Source: Clostridia bacterium
Lineage (GTDB): Bacteria > Bacillota > Clostridia > Saccharofermentanales > Saccharofermentanaceae
Reading direction: 5' to 3'
NCBI GenBank assembly: GCA_016281535.1
Contig: JAEEIT010000131.1
Coordinates: 37,870-101,869 of the forward strand
DNA length: 64,000 nucleotides
A model generated the notes under the pieces. That model did no database searches. It had not been told where the DNA came from and saw only the letters and a program-made list of their open reading frames with translations. This document shows, one piece after another, positions 59,635 through 64,000 of the stretch. The position numbers were made by a program, and so were the translations under genes. The stretch's first letter is position 1, and every line of letters starts with the position of its first letter.

Positions 59635-61536
59635 ATGGGAATGGGTGGTCCGGGCTTCATGAGAATGGGGCCACGTGGTTTTCTTACGGAAGAAGAGAAG
59701 AAAAATAAGCCTAAAGTAGACAAGAAGCTTCTCAAGCGGATCGCGTCCTATATGAAACCATACCGGCTCCAGTTCGCGATGGTGATCGTTGCGATCCTGC
59801 TGTCGGCCGTTGTCGGTCTCCTGCCATCCATTATTACCGGACGGATCGTGGATAAGGCCCTTCTCGGCGATGACCTGGGGCTTCTGATCAAGCTTCTGAT
59901 CGCGGCGTTCTTCGCACTTACGGCCTCACAGGTCATCTCCGTAGTCGAGAGCTATATCAATGCATGGATCTCCCAGCGGATCATCTTCGACATGAAGAAC
60001 GAGATGTACCGGCATCTGCAGTGGATGCCGCACAGCTTCTTCACCACGGAGAAACAGGGCGATATCATCACGAGAATGAATACCGATATCTCAGGTGTGA
60101 GCTCAGTCATTTCCAATACGCTTTCGAGCTGCGTGAATAATGTGGCGACCGTCGTAACGACACTGGTTGCACTCTTCATGCTGAGCGTCCCGCTTGCGTT
60201 CGTCGGGATCCTTATCATTCCGCTCCTGATCCTGCCGACCAGAAATGTCGGAAGGAACCGCTATAAGCTCCTGACGAAGACCCAGGAGAAGAACGATGAA
60301 CTCAATCAGGTCATTAATGAGACCCTCTCTGTATCCGGCTCGATGCTTGTGAAGCTCTTCACCAGGGAGGAGAAAGAATACGATAACTTCGTCGAAGTGA
60401 ACGAACAGGTGACGAAACTCTCCCTTAAGGAACAGAGAAGCGGCAAATGGTTCCGCGTCATGATGGGCATGTTTACCCAGGTCGGCCCGCTTCTGATCTA
60501 TTTCGCCGGCGGCGTCTGCCTCATAAAGAAGTATGACACGAATCTGACGGTCGGTGTCATTACCGCCACTGTCGCACTCATCAACCGACTCTACCGTCCG
60601 GTGGAGTCCCTGATGAATCTCGGTGTGGACTTTACCCGCTCCCTGTCGCTCTTCACGCGTATCTTCGACTACTTCGACCGCGAGAATCCTCTCGTCTCGC
60701 CGAAGAACGGAGTCAAGCCGGATGTCGCCAATCAGGATATTGTGTACGATCACGTGAAGTTTTCCTATACTCCGGAAAAAGAACTGTTAAAGGATGTTTC
60801 CTTCACCGTCCCGGGCGGAAAGATGTATGCGATCGTTGGGCCGTCCGGTTCCGGTAAATCCACAGTCGTGAACTTCATTCCACGCCTTTACGATGTGCTG
60901 GAGGGTAGCGTGAAGATCGCGGGAAAGGATGTACGGGAGTTCGATCTGACTTATCTTCGTCAGCAGATCGGTGTGGTGACACAGGAGACCTATCTTTTTA
61001 ATGGGACGATCAAGGAAAACCTTCTTTATGCCAAGGAAGATGCCACTGATGAAGAAATCGAGAAAGCCTGTAAGATTGCCAGTATTCACGATTTTATCGT
61101 CAAGCAGCCGGACGGATATAACACCATGGTCGGTAACCGTGGACTAAAGCTCTCCGGCGGTGAGAAACAGCGTATCAGTATCGCGCGTGTCATCTTAAAA
61201 GATCCGAAGATCCTGATCCTCGATGAGGCGACCAGCGCACTTGATTCCATCTCGGAAAACGCCATCTCGGAAGCGCTGGAAGTGCTGATGCAGAATAGAA
61301 CTTCCATCGTTATCGCACACAGGCTCTCTACGATTATGAAAGCAGAGAAAATCGTTGTTATCGCAGATGGACATGTCGCTGAACTTGGCACGCATCAGGA
61401 ACTCCTCGACAAAAACGGAATCTACAGAGATCTTTATGAGACGCAGTTCCGTCAGGTCCTCGATATGCAGGATCAGTCCAAGACCGGTGATCCGGAGTGG
61501 GAAGATAAGAAGATGATTCAAAATGACGTGTACTAG
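59635..61536 (+). CDS. ABC transporter, fused permease/ATPase (exporter half-transporter)
   Basis: A 633-residue half-transporter. A Met/Gly-rich N-terminal leader (about 1-20) precedes six TM helices (about 40-330). The ATPase domain has Walker A GPSGSGKST (about 403-411), Q-loop QETYLF, signature LSGGEKQR, Walker B ILILDEATSALD and H-loop IAHRLST. It matches MsbA/LmrA-like multidrug or lipid exporters. Homodimer or partner unknown: no second half is nearby. Start ATG 59635 follows AGAGGAGG. Ends at a bidirectional terminator at 61574. Confidence 0.94.
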   Translation: MGMGGPGFMRMGPRGFLTEEEKKNKPKVDKKLLKRIASYMKPYRLQFAMVIVAILLSAVVGLLPSIITGRIVDKALLGDDLGLLIKLLIAAFFALTASQVISVVESYINAWISQRIIFDMKNEMYRHLQWMPHSFFTTEKQGDIITRMNTDISGVSSVISNTLSSCVNNVATVVTTLVALFMLSVPLAFVGILIIPLLILPTRNVGRNRYKLLTKTQEKNDELNQVINETLSVSGSMLVKLFTREEKEYDNFVEVNEQVTKLSLKEQRSGKWFRVMMGMFTQVGPLLIYFAGGVCLIKKYDTNLTVGVITATVALINRLYRPVESLMNLGVDFTRSLSLFTRIFDYFDRENPLVSPKNGVKPDVANQDIVYDHVKFSYTPEKELLKDVSFTVPGGKMYAIVGPSGSGKSTVVNFIPRLYDVLEGSVKIAGKDVREFDLTYLRQQIGVVTQETYLFNGTIKENLLYAKEDATDEEIEKACKIASIHDFIVKQPDGYNTMVGNRGLKLSGGEKQRISIARVILKDPKILILDEATSALDSISENAISEALEVLMQNRTSIVIAHRLSTIMKAEKIVVIADGHVAELGTHQELLDKNGIYRDLYETQFRQVLDMQDQSKTGDPEWEDKKMIQNDVY

Positions 61537-61573
61537 GAGATAGGATGATACACGTTTTCGCACGACAAAACAA

Positions 61574-61598
61574 AGGCGCCTTGTTGAAGGCGCCTTTT
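61574..61598. terminator. Bidirectional terminator between the ABC exporter and ychF
   Basis: AGGCGCCTT (61574-61582) pairs with AAGGCGCCT (61587-61595), followed by TTTT on the plus strand. The minus strand reads tttgttttg after the same stem, so it can end ychF transcription too. Confidence 0.9.
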
Positions 61599-61620
61599 AT
61601 TGTCTGTTCGATACTACTGA

Positions 61621-62712
61621 TTATACGTTGAAGCGGAAGAGAACAACGTCTCCATCCTTCATGACGTATTCCTTGCCTTCGGATCTTACCAGACCTTTCT
61701 CCTTAGCAGCGGTATAGGTTCCGCAGGCCATAAGGTCGTCAAATGCTACAACTTCAGCACGGATAAATCCTCTTTCAAAATCAGAGTGGATCTTACCTGC
61801 GGCCTGAGGCGCTTTCGTTCCGTTCTTGATCGTCCAGGCGCGGACTTCCTGCGGACCGGCTGTGAGATAAGAGATAAGGCCAAGGAGCTTATAGCTTGCC
61901 TGGATCATCTTATCGAGGCCGGACTGGGAAAGACCGAGTTCTTCCAGGAACATGGCCTTTTCTTCCGGATCGAGCATCGCGATTTCTTCTTCGATCTTTG
62001 CGGAGATGACGACGCACTCTTCTCCGGAGCGGGCAGCGATCTCCTGAACTGTTTTTACATATTCGATGTCGGGATTGGAGATATCGCTTTCTGCGATATT
62101 GGCAACGTAGAGGACCGGCTTTAAGGTGAGAAGAGCCAGATCTTTCAGGAATTCAGACTCCTCTTCATCAAAAGATAGGGATCTTGCCGGCTTTTCCTGC
62201 TCCAGAACAGCGGCGATCTTCTCGTAGCAGTCCAGTTCAGCCTGGAACTTCTTGTCTCCGCCTTTCATCATCTTTCTTACTTTGTCCAGACGACGCTCCA
62301 TATACTCCATATCGGAAAGGATCAGTTCCAGCTCGATCGTCTCGATATCGCGCTTAGGATTCGCACCTCCATCTACATGGACCACGTTGGAGTCATCGAA
62401 GCAACGGACAACATGTACGATCGCGTCGACTTCACGGATATTGGCAAGGAATTTGTTTCCGAGGCCTTCACCCTTGCTGGCGCCTCGGACAAGACCCGCG
62501 ATATCCACGAATTCGATTACCGCAGGAGTATATTTCTCCGGGTTATACATCTTGGCCAGTTCATCCAGACGACTGTCCGGAACCGAGACGACACCGACAT
62601 TGGGTTCGATCGTACAGAACGGATAATTCGCGGACTCTGCTCCGGCTTTCGTGATCGCGTTAAAAAGTGTACTCTTGCCGACATTCGGCAAACCGACGAT
62701 ACCGAGTTTCAT
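61621..62712 (-). CDS. ychF: YchF/OLA1-family redox-regulated ATPase
   Basis: A conserved P-loop NTPase of the Obg group that hydrolyses ATP and associates with ribosomes. The 363-residue product has GIVGLPNVGKSTLFNAIT (G1), a SANYPFCTIEPNVG switch region, DIAGLVRGASKGEGLGNKFL (G3) and the altered G4 ANIAES in place of NKxD, which explains ATP use. The TGS domain lies at the C-terminus (RAEVVAFDDLMACG). Start ATG 62712 on the minus strand follows AGGAGG. Divergent from the ComM-like gene. Confidence 0.96.
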   Translation of the reverse strand: MKLGIVGLPNVGKSTLFNAITKAGAESANYPFCTIEPNVGVVSVPDSRLDELAKMYNPEKYTPAVIEFVDIAGLVRGASKGEGLGNKFLANIREVDAIVHVVRCFDDSNVVHVDGGANPKRDIETIELELILSDMEYMERRLDKVRKMMKGGDKKFQAELDCYEKIAAVLEQEKPARSLSFDEEESEFLKDLALLTLKPVLYVANIAESDISNPDIEYVKTVQEIAARSGEECVVISAKIEEEIAMLDPEEKAMFLEELGLSQSGLDKMIQASYKLLGLISYLTAGPQEVRAWTIKNGTKAPQAAGKIHSDFERGFIRAEVVAFDDLMACGTYTAAKEKGLVRSEGKEYVMKDGDVVLFRFNV

Positions 62713-62782
62713 ACTCTATATGCCTCCTAAGAATAGAGGTGCTTCTACCTCTTCTATTTCTATTATTGTTCAATACCGACGA

Positions 62783-62791
62783 ATTATACCA
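62783..62791 (-). promoter_or_regulatory. Extended -10 promoter of ychF
   Basis: On the minus strand TGG-TATAAT (62791 down to 62783), about 70 nt before the start codon. No clear -35. The leader holds a short AGAGGT/ACCTCT hairpin. Confidence 0.55.
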
Positions 62792-62872
62792 TATTTGCTG
62801 ATTACAAGAAAGAAGCCTGTTTGACTATCTTTTTGCACGAATTGATGTGTGTTTCCGTCAATTGCACCTCTT

Positions 62873-62892
62873 TTGTCGGAAATTGTCGGAAA
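62873..62892 (+). repeat. Tandem 10-bp repeat TTGTCGGAAA x2 upstream of the YifB/ComM-like gene
   Basis: Two exact copies (62873-62882, 62883-62892), one helical turn apart, lie 77 bp before ATG 62969. Possibly a protein binding site; no known motif recognised. The rest of 62713-62968 holds the ychF leader and promoter and no gene. Confidence 0.6.
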
Positions 62893-62968
62893 GATCTTCG
62901 GATATGTACACGGATCCGCGATATTATGGCGTATATCAGGAGAGAAGAGGCGAGGGAGAGTAGTGAAG

Positions 62969-64000
62969 ATGAGACAGGCCGTATCACATAATGCGAAGGT
63001 GAAAACCTTATATCTTCAGGGACTCGAGGGAAGGATCGCTGAGGTGGAAGCGTCGATATTCCAAGGACTTCCAAGTTTCGAAGTGGTCGGTCTGGGCGAT
63101 TCTTCCATCCGGGAAGCGAAAGAACGTGTACGGGCCAGTATCCGCTCATGTGGCTTTACTTTCCCCAATCAGAGGCTTCTCGTCAACATTTCGCCGGCCT
63201 ATCTGCATAAATCCGGTTCATCTTTCGATCTTGCGATTGCGATGGCAATCCTTCTTGCCTCCGGACAGATCACTTCCGGAGGACGTGATATCGTGATATA
63301 TGGTGAACTGTCACTGGTGGGAGAAGTGCGAGCTGTACCGGGCTCGATTTCAAGACTTTTATGCCTCGATACATTGGAATCACCATCCATCTGTATTGTT
63401 CCGTCTAAGGATATGGATGAAGCCAAGCTTCTGGGATGTGAAGTGTACGGTGTGGACAGTCTTCCTGAGGCGATAGGGATTGTAAGCGGGAATACTGAAA
63501 TGATCCGCTCTTCTTTGTCTATTGCGGATGCCTATTCGGAAATGGTAGCGGACGGAGAACCGGATCTTTCCACGGATATTTCGTCTCTCCGCGGGCAGCC
63601 TGATGCGGAGCGGGCTATCGTCCTGGCCGCGTCCGGATTCCATAACATGCTTCTGGTTGGTTCACCCGGAACAGGGAAATCACTATCGGCAAAGATCCTT
63701 CAGGGTATCCTGCCTCCACTTTCGAAGGAAGAGAAGATCGAACTCCTTCGTGTGGAGAGTTCTCTTTCGATACTGTCGAAAGAGAGTATCGCTTCCCGAT
63801 CCCGGCCGTTCCGTTATGTCCATCATACATGCACGCCTACAGCGATGGTCGGCGGAGGAAGGAATGCCACACCGGGAGAGATCTCCAGGGCGCTTCATGG
63901 AATCTTGTTCCTTGATGAGCTTCCGGAATTCGTGCCGCATGTGCTGGATCTGCTCCGGGTGCCTATCGAAAGCGGAGAAATGGTCATTTCCAGAAATAAC
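62969..64000 (+). CDS. YifB/ComM-family Mg-chelatase-like AAA+ ATPase, 5' part only
   Basis: A 344-codon fragment starting MRQAVSHNAKVKTLYLQGLE, cut by the window edge (family about 510 residues). It has the YifB N-domain (EVEASIFQGLPSFEVVGLGDSSIREAKERV), the conserved LLVNISPAYLHKSGSSFDLAIAMAIL, Walker A VGSPGTGKSLSAKIL (about 231-245) and the Walker B region LFLDELPEF. ComM in Proteobacteria is a branch-migration helicase for natural transformation; Firmicute homologues are less studied. ATG 62969 follows GGGAG. In Clostridia the next gene is often dprA, beyond the window. Confidence 0.93.
   Translation, partial: MRQAVSHNAKVKTLYLQGLEGRIAEVEASIFQGLPSFEVVGLGDSSIREAKERVRASIRSCGFTFPNQRLLVNISPAYLHKSGSSFDLAIAMAILLASGQITSGGRDIVIYGELSLVGEVRAVPGSISRLLCLDTLESPSICIVPSKDMDEAKLLGCEVYGVDSLPEAIGIVSGNTEMIRSSLSIADAYSEMVADGEPDLSTDISSLRGQPDAERAIVLAASGFHNMLLVGSPGTGKSLSAKILQGILPPLSKEEKIELLRVESSLSILSKESIASRSRPFRYVHHTCTPTAMVGGGRNATPGEISRALHGILFLDELPEFVPHVLDLLRVPIESGEMVISRNN

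Overview
The window reads as a chromosomal segment of a low-to-mid GC Gram-positive bacterium of the class Clostridia. Supporting this are a PolC-type replicative polymerase, an L20-type leader before infC-rpmI-rplT, a threonyl T-box leader, a PASTA-kinase/PP2C pair in the classical Firmicute order, strong Shine-Dalgarno sequences and many lipoproteins with a Cys lipobox. GC looks close to 50 percent by eye. A secreted two-CBM GH10 xylanase lipoprotein suggests a plant-fibre gut or rumen habitat, possibly a Saccharofermentans-like lineage (inference, low confidence). I see no rRNA, CRISPR array, insertion sequence, prophage or broken gene.

Layout. 1-0.5 kb: 5' part of an M20 dipeptidase, divergent from the next block. 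0.6-26.2 kb: a long plus-strand housekeeping run. It holds rpsB-tsf, a lone histidine phosphatase, pyrH-frr, the envelope and isoprenoid genes uppS-cdsA-dxr-rseP-ispG, then polC, priA, def-fmt-rsmB-rlmN, stp-prkC and rsgA-rpe-thiN. Many junctions overlap by 1-16 bp, so translation is probably coupled. 26.2-28 kb: a minus-strand aminotransferase and a DUF805 membrane protein. 28-30.1 kb: infC (ATC start), rpmI, rplT and an rRNA methyltransferase behind an attenuator leader. 30.1-32.9 kb: a Trk/Ktr potassium system with two TrkA-like subunits. 33-35.3 kb: a membrane acyltransferase overlapping phosphatidylserine decarboxylase.

35.3-46.1 kb is the least described part. It has three lipoproteins, two single-pass anchored proteins and a membrane protein with an internal TM and acidic N-terminus, many with disordered Thr/Lys/Glu-rich linkers. 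Among them lie a zinc-ribbon membrane protein, an ADP-ribosylglycohydrolase, thrS with its T-box, a solitary tRNA-Pro(CGG), MscS and an MntR/DtxR-type regulator. 46.2-49.6 kb: the xylanase, dihydrofolate reductase and a small conserved protein with a near-consensus promoter. 49.7-64 kb: an ABC-2-like permease with no ATPase, an unknown basic-tailed protein, a giant 2-hydroxyacyl-CoA dehydratase activase fusion, polA-coaE, an ABC exporter, and ychF (minus strand) divergent from a YifB/ComM-type ATPase cut by the window edge.

The strongest points for follow-up are the ATC start of infC, a terminator-like hairpin that also covers the uppS ribosome binding site, an MntR-like regulator with a Cys at a metal-ligand position, a PASTA kinase with an extra InlB-like domain and Pro-Thr tail, a ThrRS lacking TGS, and the uncharacterised envelope-protein cluster.
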